Source of the DNA: Corylus avellana
Taxonomy: Eukaryota > Streptophyta > Magnoliopsida > Fagales > Betulaceae
Reading direction: 5' to 3'
Assembly: GCF_901000735.1 (NCBI RefSeq)
Contig: NC_081551.1
Span: forward strand, 15,312,906 to 15,376,905
Length of the DNA: 64,000 nt
Positions 24,858-37,450 of this stretch are shown here, piece after piece. A program made the translations under genes and the position numbers. The notes under the pieces are model-generated. The model had not been told where the DNA came from and did not search any database. It saw nothing but the letters and a program-made list of their open reading frames with translations. Each line of letters starts with the position of its first letter. Positions within the stretch are counted from its first letter, which is position 1.

Positions 24858-27800
24858 TCAAGGTCCATGATGCCACTTGTGTGAGAACCAATCTGAAAGG
24901 TTAGCTACTATAAATCCAATGAGTACCTGCAACACATAATCCATACACAAATAAGTGCAAGGTGAAACAACCAGCAACTAGATTTTTTTGAAGAAAAACA
25001 ATATTTGGTATTGATTATTATCATACACTTAGGGATGAGTTTTTTCAAGATCGCTAATTTATGGAAGGTTTGAGGTCTCCTGAAATTAGAATTCTAGGAT
25101 TTTAGAATTCCTTCAATCAAGGTAATGAACTACTTGAATTAAGCCACTTAGGTATTTAAAATGAATAAAAAACAATAAAAAAATTACACTTCACCGCCTA
25201 GACTGACAGGCCAACCACACTCTTAAGGGTGGCCGACCACCCCTTGAGGGTGAGGGAAGTTTAATCACTCCCTTGAGGGAAGTCAGTCATCCCTAATGCC
25301 ATTTTTTTGGGTGGTCGACCACCCACTTGGGGTGACAGAGTGATTAGACCACCTCAACCACCCTTTGGGGTGGCTGATCACAATAAGGGTGGTCTGACCA
25401 CATTCTCGGGGTGGGAGTTTGGTTGAAGACTCTTTTGAAGGTGAGTGCCCATCCTAACCACTTTCTTGTAGTGGCCAACTAGTCCCTCACCACCACAAGG
25501 GGATGGTCAGCCACCTCCCAAAGTTTTAGTTGTTTTAGTTTTTTTAAATGACTACTTGGCATAATTTAGGCTGTTCATTTTAAATGAATGACTTAAACCG
25601 AAAGAATTGCATGCACAACAATTTGTTAAAATTACAAACATTAATCCTTAGTGGAAACCTTTTCTGGGTTAACATGAGGGTGGAATTAATAGAAACTGTT
25701 CACTACGCTTTGATATAACAGAACAGATTTGAATTCAAAGTCTTAGACTAGAGTGCAGCAATAGTGAGATACTTCATTTACCTGAGCTGAACCGATAATA
25801 TAAATGATTGAATAACTCTGTCCATGGATCAACACATCCTCCATCATTGCAAGAGGTATGGTAAGCGAAGAACCTAGTGCTGCTACTAGCGGTGAGGTCC
25901 AAACTACACCTAATGCCCTGCAAGTACAGCTGACTCTGATGAGATGAGTTAGAACATTAAGATGCATACAACGGGAAGCAGGTTTTTCTACTAAACATAC
26001 CATAAATAATCAGAGAGAACGCTTCCAACAAAAGCATTGACAATAATAACTTCTTCCACTTTAGCAGATGTTGGGAATCTGAACTTGGGTTCAATGCCCA
26101 TAGCAGTCAAAGGCAACACTGAAAAGGACAACATAAGTTTATCCTCATGTCAGGCAGGATAATGGACAGTACTGTATTGCTAGAGCTATATGTTTTGACT
26201 TTAAGACAAAATAAAACAATTCATTGAAAATGTGCATGTGAAGCAGCTGCTTGGAGGCAACCAAAGCAGCAGAGGCAATTATAAGATCACACCAAGGGAA
26301 TTTTAGAAGGGGGCAAAATACTACAGTCCTATCAATCACCATGTGAATACAGTGAGAGGTGAATGCAACACATGAAGAAGTACTGATAACTGATGCCATC
26401 ATGCCTGCCAAATATTTCTTAAAGATGTCTGCAGAAGCAAAAGTGTTCATGGATCAGACACAAAAGATGAACAAGAGAGCTACTTGACCATCTATAATTC
26501 ATAACTCAAGATGCAGGAATTGATGAGAATGTTAGATAAGTGGGGATGAAAAATGAAACATAAGGAATTTGACTCTTACAAAATTTGGAGAAACAATTGT
26601 GCAAAGAAGACCAATGGTTTGGAAAGTGTAAGAAACAGTTTAATCTTACCGAGACACCAAAGAACAACTAGTGTGAATAATCCAATGCAGCCAAATAACT
26701 TCTGCACATCTACCCTTTCACCCTCTCCAGCAAACTTTTTAAGAAGCACTGCAGTGTTATAATTTTTATTGCAAAGAATATCAATGTCATGCATTACAAA
26801 TAATATATAAATACTCTATGAATAGAAAGAGAAGATATTCACCGGTAAAAAGTGAATAAGTAAAAGATGAGAGGATGGCACAAAGATCACCCAGAGACGA
26901 ATGCTTCCCATTTCTGAAACAAAACCAACAAACCCAACAAAGGTTGCTGCATATGAATCATGCTCTAGAAAGCTCAAGCTAATAAGAACAACCAAGCCCA
27001 ACAAACAAACATGTCTAATTGTCAAATTCATCCAAAAAAACAGAAAGTAAGCATACAATATTTAGTCAGGGACTTTCTTTTGGGAAAAATATAGTTCAAA
27101 GTTCTGTAACTTGTTTAGCATCCAAGACTTGTACTTTGATTAGGAGAAAGGAAATCTAAACTTGATCGAGCTTTGATTCTTCTTTCCCATGTATAGGCTT
27201 AGTGTGACTAACTGCTCTTATTTTAGCAATATAACTAAGGAATTCAGCTACATTTGTTGTGAGAAAATAATGTTTAGGATCCAAATGAAGCATAAAACAA
27301 CATAACAAAGAATAATTCAATCACAAGCATAAAACATTTATGATTTCACTAAAATGAAGGAAAAGAAACGTATTTAGGCGATCGAGCTTAACTGTGTTTC
27401 ATCTGTAGTTGAAGTCTTCCCGAATGTTGTCATGGCAACACCAGCCATACTAAAAACAATAGCAATTACTTTAACTATATTTATAGAGTCTTGACCCAGA
27501 CATGCTCCGATGAGAAGAGTAAAAAGTCCTGAAGTTGAAGACAACAGTGTTGTACTGGCAACGGTTGTTCGTGCGAGTGCAGCATTTGTTAGATACTGCA
27601 GAAAAATAAACTTGATCATGTTTCTTCACAAAAAAAGAAAAATCTTAATCTTTCTGTAAGCTGATAATCTATGTAATTCATGGAACCTTATTTGTCCAAT
27701 AGAAAATGATCTTATGTTTGGCTCACAGAAAAGCAACTATTGTTTAAAGACTCAACTGCTCTTTCTCAGCAATTAAATCAAACAATATATATGCATGAAG

Positions 27801-30800
27801 AAAGCTCCAAGAAAATATTACAGAAACAATATGCAAGGGTCTCACCTCGGTAAAAAACCAGAGAGGAGCAATGCAGAATCCAAATTTAGCTATTTCCCTT
27901 GTGGTAAAGTTTTTGTCTTTCTTTACCATGCCCATATTTTTTGTGCATGCAGAAACTAAAGGATCAAGGTCCTCAGAGTAAATGTCAATGCAAGAGCTTG
28001 CATTCCCCAGTGGTTCCTGATGTTCAATTTCAAAACTAGTATGCCCAGCAGCATGTTTCACTGGAGAATCAGGTTCTGCAGAGGAATCATCCACAGTTTC
28101 TCCATCATCCTGGCATCTCATAAATTCTAGTAACCAATCCTTAAGGAATGCTATCGGAAGATGAACTATCAATAGAGAAGTTGCAAGATATGCCACTGCA
28201 AATGGCTGCTTGTAATGTATGAAGACAACCTCCTGAACAATATATATAGAAACTAAATCTTGTAAGAAATAGTTACACAGCAACATGAATTGAGTATATC
28301 TACTGCTTTACCTATGTAAAGAAATGCATTTTATATCAAACATCAAACACAAAGAAATTGATGCACCAGAATCAGAAGCCGAGTTTTGTTAGATACTGAA
28401 TTAATGAAGCTAAAATATATCGACAAAGAAAATCGACACGATTACAAGTCAAAACACCACAACCTATATCCTTTATGAAGATACAATACTCACAAAAGTC
28501 CAGTGATCCTGTCTTTTTATCACAAGCAAACCTCGTTTGCTCAGGATTTTCATACCTTTCTCATTCATATGACTCAACTGCATATGTCATAACAGAATAG
28601 TGTCTGAATATGGATCATCTGAAGAAGACACTTCTGTTGAACATGTTATCGCACTGCTTTGAAGAAAGTAGAGACCATCAATCTTGTTATCTTTCATCAC
28701 AACCAATGAGCATTTACTAAATTTGATGACTCCACCTCCATCCAATAAAGTCTAAAGTGCTCAAAGAAATAGGATTTTTCTTCAAATCTAGTATATATCG
28801 AACATTTGTCAAAGTCCTAACAATATTGTCATATATCCTTATTCTGATTGTACCAATACCAATAATTTTTCAGGCTACATGGTTTCTCATCAAGGCTAAA
28901 TCATCATTGATCGACTCATAGGTAGTAAACCAAACCCTTTTAGAAGACATTGAAATGTACATGCATTATCAAGAACCCACGTATCATTAAAACGACCATT
29001 AGAAATGATAACTATAAGGAAAAGTTCTGAATTCTCATTTTTTTCGGCAACACTAGTCACTAGCCACCGAAGAGAAACTTGGCATTTCACATTCCTCTTT
29101 ATTTTTCAACTTTGGACACTCTGATTTGGACTACAATCGGCCTCTTGATTTTACTTTACTTGAGCTCCTTTAATTGGGTTGACCTTTAGAATTAGAGGAA
29201 TTTTTCGGACCCCTTAACAAATAAACTCTTTGCCTGATTATAACTACCTTTATCATTCAATCTTGTCCTCAACACCACAAAATTCAAAGCAAACTGAACA
29301 TCTGCTAAGGAGATGATATCTCTACCGTATAACATTGAATTAATAAAATTATCAAAGAAATCAGGTATTAAACACAACAAGATCAGTGCTTGATCCTTAT
29401 CATCAACTTGAATATCAATATTTCTCAAGTCTGTAAGAATTTTATTAAATTCTTGCATCTTTAGAGTATATAACTGTTGCTGCAAATAAAACTGGTTAGT
29501 GAGGGACTTCTTCATGTACAAACTCTTTGGCTTCTTCCAAATTCCAACAACAATTTCTCTATCAGCGACTTTCCCAAAACTCCATCAAAAAAAGAGAATA
29601 AATTTACATTTTGAGATTTTTATTCAAGTTCCTTTGGTCTTTTTGACGCAATAAAGCCAGCATCTTGATGTGGAAAATGATGAAACTATTCTAACAATCA
29701 AAATTTTCTACTTCAAAATCATCCCACAAAATAAAGACAAGCTATAATACCAATTTGTCGTGACTGAATACATTTTAGAATCCCAAAGAAGCATAATATA
29801 AGATAGAATAAAAATAACTCAATCACACAGGATACTAAGATTTAATATGGCTCAGCTTAACAAACCTACATCTACCGGTAAAGACGACCAGGAAGAAATT
29901 CACTATCAATAGATAGAGTATAAACAGTAATGAAGAGAAAACCACTAAAAACCTAAAAGTCTTAATATGTCCAAATCTCACTCTCATGCAAAAGATAATT
30001 TTGACACCAAAGAAATATTTCTCTAAATATATTCCTTTTGTCATGCTTGCGGGCTGTTTACTCTAACACACCGGGGATCTCTTTGTTTTCTATATGACAA
30101 TATCCTATCTTTTTATAGAAGCTGAAAGTCGGTTGAAAGGAGACTCCAAATCCAAGTGGGAGAAGAATGCAACACTCCAAATCCAAGCTCTAGAGCTCCA
30201 AAACCAACTTGAAAATGAAAAGACATTTCGGCCCACATGACTTAATTAATTCAAGTCAAACCTTACGCATCGCCCACAGGCCACCCACCTTCGCTGCATC
30301 CAACGACCTCCTCAGCTGCCTCCCGTTCGCGCACCATGCAGCACCCGAGTGCATTAGTATTGCACACGCCGCCACCACCACTGCCTCTTTTTTTTGCTCA
30401 CACGTCAATTCGTCTTCTCCTCTCCTTCATTGGATCTCCATTAATAGTTCTCTTATTTTTGCCTATGGAGACCCCAAAATTCACATATGGTATCTACGTA
30501 GCCTATTTTGTCGAGCTCATAGCTTCCCTCATTGGACACTCTTAAGTGGCTCCGGTCCAACTACCAATAATATTCCTCTAGACACTCTTAAGTGGCTTCG
30601 GTCCAACCACCAATAATGTTCTTCTGTCCGAACACTCTAAAGTGGCTCCGGTCCAACCACCAACAATGTTCCTTTGGACACTCTTAAGTGGCTCCGGTCC
30701 AACCACCAATAATGTTCCTCTGTCCAAACACTCTTAAGTGGCTCTGGTCCGACCACCAACAATGTTCCTCTCCCTACTATGGTTCTTAAACCTAATTGTT

Positions 30801-31580
30801 GCTAATTAAACAAGGTGCTTATTCATTCAATTCTACTTCTGGATTGCCCGTACAAACTATCATTTCAAGCAATCTCATTCTTGGCCTATGTGCCAATAAT
30901 CTACGAGGTCAGGCCACTCATTTGACACATTCTCATTTTTAGGTTTTTATTGCACTGTTCTAATTGCACTGAGGCTTTTGTTAAGCTGCCCCACCCCTTA
31001 ACTAATTTTTATATTTTTTTATTTGATTTACTCTTTCACTTCACCTTTTCCATTGTATTTGCTAAAAAAACAAACTAAGTTGGTCTATTGGCTTCAGATC
31101 ATCAAACACATTAAAGGTATCTAAGTTCCACCTGACCAATTACCTGGTTGGCTCCTTTGCATGTCATCGAGCACTAACTCCAGAAGTGATCATAGGAGCC
31201 CACCACCATTAATGCAACATTATGGTGATATCCTCTTGTGCATTCCACCATTCCAGTTACTGGAGCTAGCTAGACGATGATCATCATGACCATTAAGAAG
31301 AATAATCTTCATCTCCAGATATAGCTAAAAACAATCAATCTTATGTCTCATGTTCGACAAACATAAAACTCAAACACAAAATCTATGTTTCAAATAGTGT
31401 CTCCAACTGGTTATAAATGAAAAGCTGGTCATGTCAAACATCAAGCTAGCAAAGCACATAAAAACTCAATAAAATTCAATTCAGATCAACGTACACCCAT
31501 TACTTCAAAATCCAAACCCCAACTGGCAAACCAATGAACAAAACATATAACTGTAAAATCAAGTTGCATGTTTGTGTGTG

Positions 31581-31614
<34 letters not shown>

Positions 31615-31698
31615 GACCTGGGTGACCTCTGCAGAAGTAACCCACATAATCACAACACCAACGATGAGAAGCAAGCCTCCGTTATATTTGCAAGACAT
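24858..31698 (-). CDS. EamA/SLC35F5-like membrane transporter, copy A
   Basis: This is the tandem paralogue of the gene at 15217-18256; the substrate is unknown. Exons in coding order: 31618-31698, 27846-28232, 27393-27595, 26843-26913, 26650-26748, 26001-26118, 25782-25917, 24858-24926, joining in frame to 387 aa. The product starts [16 protein letters not shown] and contains [65 protein letters not shown] and IIYIIGSAQ, ending in [13 protein letters not shown]. Exons 1, 4, 6 and 7 have exactly the same lengths as in copy B (81, 71, 118, 136 nt). Exon 3 is 15 nt shorter because copy B's donor is absent here; an in-frame TAA follows if the exon is extended, so the donor CA|GTTAAG is my inference. 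Intron 1 is 3.4 kb and carries a copia remnant, a tandem repeat and an (AG)n tract. About ten membrane helices are expected from the family. Confidence 0.86.
25190..25545. repeat. GC-rich GGTGGCCGACCACCC-type repeat in intron 7 of transporter A
   Basis: It has many short inverted motifs such as GGGGTGGC, GGCCGACCACCCC and GGTGGTCTGACCACA, with AT-rich shoulders. The composition and words match the GC blocks at 21.3, 22.9, 36.1, 39.2 and 62.4 kb, so it is probably another copy of the same non-autonomous element family. Ends were not resolved. Confidence 0.5.
28890..30068 (-). mobile_element. Ty1/copia remnant (5' LTR, PBS, gag, protease) in intron 1 of transporter A
   Basis: On the - strand, 30068 down to 29756 reads as an LTR starting TGTTAGAGTAAACAGC and ending TCACGACA. 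It is followed by a PBS-like ATTGGTATTATAGC. The gag region (29521-29192) gives [32 protein letters not shown] and [17 protein letters not shown], typical of copia gag. The start of pol at about 29000-28900 reads [10 protein letters not shown], the protease-region motif. No reverse transcriptase or second LTR is found, so it is a dead fragment in the same orientation as the host gene. Confidence 0.75.
30537..30778. repeat. Five-copy tandem repeat with alternating 46/50-bp spacing
   Basis: Units start CACTCTTAAGTGGCTCCGGT at 30537, 30583, 30633, 30679 and 30729. The spacing alternates 46, 50, 46, 50 bp because every second unit carries an extra CTGTCC(A/G)AA-type linker. The real unit is therefore a 96-bp dimer. 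It lies in intron 1 of transporter A, upstream of the copia LTR. Confidence 0.85.
31582..31612. repeat. (GA)n microsatellite next to the exon 1 donor of transporter A
   Basis: An uninterrupted GA repeat sits 4-6 bp from the intron 1 donor. It matches the position and sequence of the repeat in transporter B. Confidence 0.95.
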
Positions 31699-32158
31699 AG
31701 TTAATTCTTACACAGAGTTTGAATTCAAAGAATAATATATATCACTCTCTTTCACTGTGTACTTCCATTCAAAGAAGCTCACAATTATTACTATAATGTC
31801 GGGTGGTGGGTAATAACGAATGAGTGATAAGAAAAGTCAGTGAACTTCCAAAAACAGTCATTCTTCTTCTTATTGTTCTTCTTTCCTGGAAGAATGAGAC
31901 ATGATGAAAAGCAGAAAGAAATGAATGGTGATCACAAAGCAAATTAAAGTTGCAAATATCCCTAGCTCCTCTTATATCACAAAATAATCGTGGTCCACTA
32001 CTAGTATATATTATTATCAAATCTGATACTTTTTAGGAAAAATTATTGTAGAGGTACATGTGGTGTGATCTTTAATCGGTTAAGGTTTAAAATACGTATA
32101 TCAAACCGCTCTTTAAGGTATACATGTATCCTAGTCAAATCACTCTCCTTAATTTATG

Positions 32159-32196
<38 letters not shown>

Positions 32197-32908
32197 TATG
32201 TACCTTAAAGCAATTTACGACATATGTAGATTGATAGTTATGTCATAGTCCATCTTATTTTTATACTTATACATATATAGGTTTGAAGCCATATCATTTA
32301 ATTAATTAATTTCACATTAAAAAAATTTAATAAAAAGAAAGAAAGAAATAAAGAGAGGTGGTGGTGGCCGAGTTACCACACCTTATGGCAATGAGAAGTA
32401 CCATACATCCTAAATTTTTTTCTCTAAAAGTTGGTTCCCAAATGATGTGTCACCATTTCATGAGATTTATTACTTTTAAAATTATGTCAGCAACTCATGG
32501 GATGGTGACAAATCATTTGGAATCCAATTTTTGGAACAAAAATTTGGGATGTTTAGCATTTTCGATGGCAATTAGACATCTTCTTCTTCTTCTTCTTCCC
32601 CTATGGAGATGGACAGGAGGTGAAGCCACCACGCACGTGCGGGGGTGGAGAAGCAACCGAATTCATAGATGGGACGATAGGGTTGTGAACTAGGCAAGGG
32701 TTAAGCAACCCTTCACCGCCTTCCTTTATGGGGTGGATCTCAATCTACCCTTCTTTTTTCTTTTTCTTTTTTTTTAATGTTTTTGGTGTAATTGCCTACA
32801 TGGTAGTTGACATGTACTGTGATATGTGTGTCCGTTTTCGTTGATCTAAAATGAAAGTTTTCCATTAAAGATTAGACGGAAAAATTTGTCGAGATTTTAT
32901 TTGTCACA
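31699..32908. other. Upstream region of transporter A
   Basis: No gene is supported. There is a (TTA)n microsatellite at 32164-32199 and a (TTC)n tract near 32580-32598. A GC-richer patch at 32620-32750 echoes the GGGGTGGA words of the dispersed GC-rich repeats. The proximal 200 bp presumably hold the promoter, but no definite element is readable. Confidence 0.4.
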
Positions 32909-33055
32909 AGTAATGTTATAAGTCATCTCAAATGTGATGTGGCTTTTAAAATTACCAATAGATCAAAAGTCAATAAATCACATCTCAAATTCAACAGTAA
33001 TTTTAAAAGCCACATCACATTTGGAATGACTCTAAGAAGACTTATAGCATTACTC
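32909..33055. mobile_element. Foldback MITE, 147 bp, TSD ATTTGTCAC
   Basis: The exact 9-bp duplication ATTTGTCAC flanks it (32900-32908 and 33056-33064). The two arms are long inverted repeats: the left arm has AATGTGATGTGGCTTTTAAA and the right arm has TTTAAAAGCCACATCACATT. The ends AGTAATGTTATAAGTC and AGTAATGCTATAAGTC (inverse) match the MITE family at 6306 and 45676. The 9-bp duplication points to Mutator-type mobilisation. Confidence 0.85.
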
Positions 33056-34790
33056 ATTTGTCACTCAAGCAAAATTCAAGGCTTTAATTGTAAAAATAAA
33101 AAACTCGTCTATCATGGAGATAAAACTAAGACTTTAGGGATAAGTTTCTTTATTTAATTTCATGAAGGAAGTAAAGGACTAAATTACTTGAATGTTTAAA
33201 ATAATACACACCTTGCATTATGCTAAACAAGTCAATGCATTGCATCTTTTGTTTGATAACATGTTTTTCATCTATTTTTTGTTTTCCGTTTTCAAAACAA
33301 AAATATTAACAAATATCTCAAAACGCGCGCAAAACACTTGTAACTATTTTCACATTTATATCACAGCATAACATTTAAAAATAAAAAAAAATAATAATGT
33401 CTAAAAAGCATTAACAAATATGTATTATTATGGTCTAGGGTTTCTTAATTTGTATTTTTTTTTTAGGCATGACTTAATTATTGATAGCTAATTCATAAAT
33501 ATTTAACCTTTAATTATAAAAAAGATAGTTTTTCTTTCTTTCTAAGGAATACATACATTAATGGATCAAAGGGGAACAACAGGAGATCCAATTACGTAAA
33601 TAAAGAGACTTGTGGGTGCTGCTTAGCCAATTAAAAAAGTCACTCTCCATGCATAGGCTTTTGCTTTAGCGTCTAATCTTGAATAGGATAATGAAATAGC
33701 AGTGATAATTAAAGTGGAGCACAATCTTTTAAAAAAGCTACCATTATCTTTCTTTTCTTAATTATTAAAAAAAAAAAATGGGCAAGAAAAAAACAAAATG
33801 AAAAGCAAGATCATCAATATCTTTTCTTCCATCATCTTCTTTGCACGATTATTACCAAATTGTGTAATGCCCTTTTATGGGATCTTATAATTAATTATTA
33901 CGTACAATAAACTATTTTCTTTCTTCTTCTTCTTCTTCTTCTTCTTTTTATTGCTAATTTTAATTCAAAACAGTTAGGCACTTGGGCCACAACTTAGGGT
34001 TGGTTTCGGTTTTTAAAATTTAAAGTGCAATTTAAATATGTGATTTTTAAAAACGCGGTTAAGCATTTGGCAATCCTCATTTGGCCTTTAAAATTGGGCA
34101 TTTAACAAAAAAAAAAACCACATATTTACCTGCAATTTTTTGCGTTTTCAAATCTTAGTTTTAAAGAAAAAAATGCAATACCAAACAATTTATTTTCTTC
34201 GATTTAATGTAAAATTACAATTTTTGTCTATGAATTCGCAATACCAAACACACCCAAAATATTTCCAATTAGCAATTTAAAAAAATAAAACAAAATACCC
34301 AAAAAAAAAAAGAGTTAAGATTTACATGGAAAATCCTTTCAATTTCAAGGGAAAAAAAATAAAAAAAAATTCCATTACAATAAAATAAGTTTTAATGTTT
34401 CTTAAATTTATGACCAATACAAGAGACTAACTTTCAGAAATTACAATGCAATTCTCTTAACAAAGTTAGAAGCCTAACAATATCCATGTGCTCCACAAAA
34501 TTCCGTGAGAAAATCTACTATGTTTGTTAAAATTTCAATTTTTTTTATCTTTTATTTTTGATTTTCAGAATAATTAATTACATCAACAAATAACTTAAAA
34601 CACAAAACATATTCTTCAAAATATAAAATATGTTTTCACGTTTATGTCAAGCTATAATACTTTTTAAAGCCAAAACCAAACAACACCTTTCAAAACACAT
34701 CAACAAATATACCCTTAAAGTCACCTTTGTCGTCACGCTTTTTCCAACATAAAAAAATAAAAAACAACCATTCACATCAAACACACACAC

Positions 34791-34852
<62 letters not shown>

Positions 34853-35247
34853 CTAGAACATATTTGTGTGTGTGTGAATGCCAAAAAGGTTGAGTCATAA
34901 TAAAATGATATCATTTTGTGACTTTTTTTTTCAACTTTAAAATATATTCGGGGAATACAAATTAAGTACGTACTAGTAATTCTGTAAATACAGATTTTGT
35001 ATTCTTATAATTATATATAATTAGTAAGACCAAATATCTCCAAGGTCAACTCCTATATATATTTGGCATGCAAACCCTAATTGCATGGTACGACAGGGGC
35101 AAGGAAAAACCTAAAATAAAAAAATTGTTGACCAACATAAATGTCAATTACTAATTTACTAAAGAGTTAGAAGTGGGGTTTTCTCATTATAATTTATTTA
35201 TTTAACAAAATTTTTCTTTTCTTCGCTCAGTAACTATTGGCTATTAA

Positions 35248-35306
<59 letters not shown>

Positions 35307-35863
35307 CATTTTGAACCATATTTCCCTTCTGAACCATATTTCCCTTCTTTACTTAACACCATAAACCCTTATATTAAATAAATTTAAAAATTTATAAAGT
35401 TTAATCCTTATAAATTGAACATGTTAAATATGTGTTCACATAGATATAGTTTAAAACTCTATAAAGCTTTATAGAAAGAGATGTGGCACAACATGATTAT
35501 GTTTTTTAAAATTTGAATTNNNNNNNNNNNNNNNNNNNNNATATCTAATCATATTGTGCCACATTAGTTTGTAAAAGTTTTTTTGTAAAATTTGATTGTA
35601 AGCCCAGCATTCCTTATTAGATATTAGATAACGTGGAGATAAACAATGTTTGATGGCAGTTGAGATTGAGAAAGAAGGCAGTTTGAAAAAAAAACAGGTG
35701 TGTTTTGATTTTAAAAATTTANNNNNNNNNNNNNNNNNNNNNNNNNNNNNNNNNNNNNNNNNNNNNNNNNNNNNNNNNNNNNNNNNNNNNNNNNNNNNNN
35801 NNNTGTTATGATATTAGCCTCTTATGCTTCAAAACTTAAAAAAATTCAAACACACAGTTTCAT
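33056..35863. other. AT-rich intergenic region without genes
   Basis: I see no coding sequence. Simple repeats occur: (TTC)n near 33920-33945, (TA)n at 34794-34849 and (TA)n at 35252-35300. Positions 33995-34260 resemble an inverted-repeat element related to the flanks at 21030-21900 (words such as AACACCAAAC and GCGTTTTCAAAT). Two assembly gaps lie at 35520-35540 and 35722-35803. Confidence 0.5.
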
Positions 35864-35872
35864 TTAATATAA

Positions 35873-36622
35873 GAGTTAAATACTCTTTTGCCCCTTAGGG
35901 TTTAAACACCAATCAAAAATTGCCACTTGTCATATAATTAAATTTTTTTTAAAAAAATATTCTTTTAAAAAAATTAAAAGATTAAAAAATTATATTTTCT
36001 TTAAAAAGAAAAAAAAATTACCACCCCCATTTGGTCGGTTTGGAGGTGGCTTAGGCACCTTGGGGTTGGCTGAGCCACCCCCCATCTGGCCGTGGAGGTC
36101 GAGCCACCCCCAAACTGGCCAGATAGGCCACCCCCATGGCCAAAAGGGGTGGCCGAAACCACCCCAAAACCCACTTGGGGTGGTTTCGGCCACCCCTTGA
36201 GCTTCTTCGGGGTGGCCCGGCCACCCCCATTCGGCTGTGGGGGTGGCAAACCAGCCTAATGGGGGTGCCCAGGACACCCTCATGGCCAAAGGGGGTGGCC
36301 AGCCACCCCCCAAATGGCTAAAGGGGGTGGCCAACCACCCCCCAAATGGTCAAAGCCACCCCCAATTTTTTTTTTCTTTTTAATTTTTGAAAAATTATAA
36401 TTTTTTAATCTTTTTAATTTTTTTTAAAAAATTAATTATATGACTGGTGGCGATTTTTTATTGGTGCTGACATGACATTCTGTTAAGTTTTCGATTGAAT
36501 TTTAATGGAGGTACCATCTCCGTCTTTATGAAAACTACATGTACCTCCTATGATAAAAATGAAACCATAAAGGAAAAAAAATAAAGTGTTTATACCCTAG
36601 GGGGCAAAATAGTATTTAACCC
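35873..36622. mobile_element. Non-autonomous Mutator-like element, 750 bp, TSD TTAATATAA
   Basis: The exact 9-bp duplication TTAATATAA (35864-35872 and 36623-36631) flanks inverted ends GAGTTAAATACTCTTTTGCC and GGGTTAAATACTATTTTGCC. Inside are mirrored AT-rich arms (TTTTTTTAAAAAATTAATTA type) and a central GC block (36023-36365) of GGGGTGGCCGGCCACCCC-type words. No transposase is present. Reading frames in the GC block are compositional. Confidence 0.9.
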
Positions 36623-36748
36623 TTAATATAATCATTTGTTAGATAAATAGAACGCCACATGTCACGATATTAGTCTTTCTATCTAAAACTCCCCTATTAT
36701 ATTAGATATTATATATTAANNNNNNNNNNNNNNNNNNNNNNNNNNNNN

Positions 36749-37450
36749 TCTAAGAGATAGCTCAATCGACTGAGGATCACGCCTCATAAAGCGGAACCTT
36801 CATAGCTTAATTGATCATTATCCCACTAACATCATCATTGATGATGCTTAATTATAATCTATCTAGGCTTGAAATGACTTTGAACCTTGCAGCTTAATTA
36901 GGAAGATCTTGTAAAAAATAAATAAATAATAATAATAATAATAAAGGGATCATAGGTACCTAACTCTTTTGCCCAACTTAAGTCAACTTTGGCCTTATTT
37001 TTTTATTTAAAAAAAAAAAAAAAAATGTGTGAAGGAATAATATCTATTTTTGGTCTTTCTTTTATTTGTTTTTTTTTTTTAAATAAAAAATATTATTTTT
37101 CTTCATAATAATATCATTTTTTTTAAAAAAAAAAAATTTGCATTATTATGAAGAAAAATAGTATAATATTTATTCTAAAATCTATTATTAATTATGGACT
37201 AACACATAGAATAGGGGTACGGTGAAAATAGGGTTCGAATTCAAGATAACCTACTGTGATACTGATAACAAAATTAACATAGTGATTTATTTCCTCGTGT
37301 GAGTTTATTAATATGGATATTAGGACACCATTTTAAGTTAGGCTTTAAGTAGTGGATTTAAGTTTGATAATGTTATATCAATTATTCACTTTTGTTTTTT
37401 ATTGCGTTGTTGTATTAATTTAAGGACAGAATTTAATCTTATCTTTCTTA
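36749..37450. other. AT-rich region with a tRNA-like patch
   Basis: Just after a gap (36720-36748), the segment GATAGCTCAATCGACTGAGG at 36756 looks like the A box of a tRNA-derived SINE, but no convincing B box follows, so no tRNA gene is called. The remainder is poly-A/T-rich with (AAT)n near 36925-36942 and shows no gene. Confidence 0.4.

Noticed and set aside
26145..26450. 101-codon frame on the - strand between transporter A exons 5 and 6
   Set aside because: It is intronic in a gene model that is complete without it and has no counterpart in the paralogue.
35990..36334. 114-codon open frame on the - strand in the 36-kb GC core
   Set aside because: It is inside a bounded 750-bp Mutator-like element with a 9-bp duplication, with repetitive WPPP/GGW residues and no domain.
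36749..36830. Possible tRNA gene (A-box-like GATAGCTCAATCGACTGAGG)
   Set aside because: No B box, acceptor stem or proper length follows; at best a SINE remnant next to a gap.
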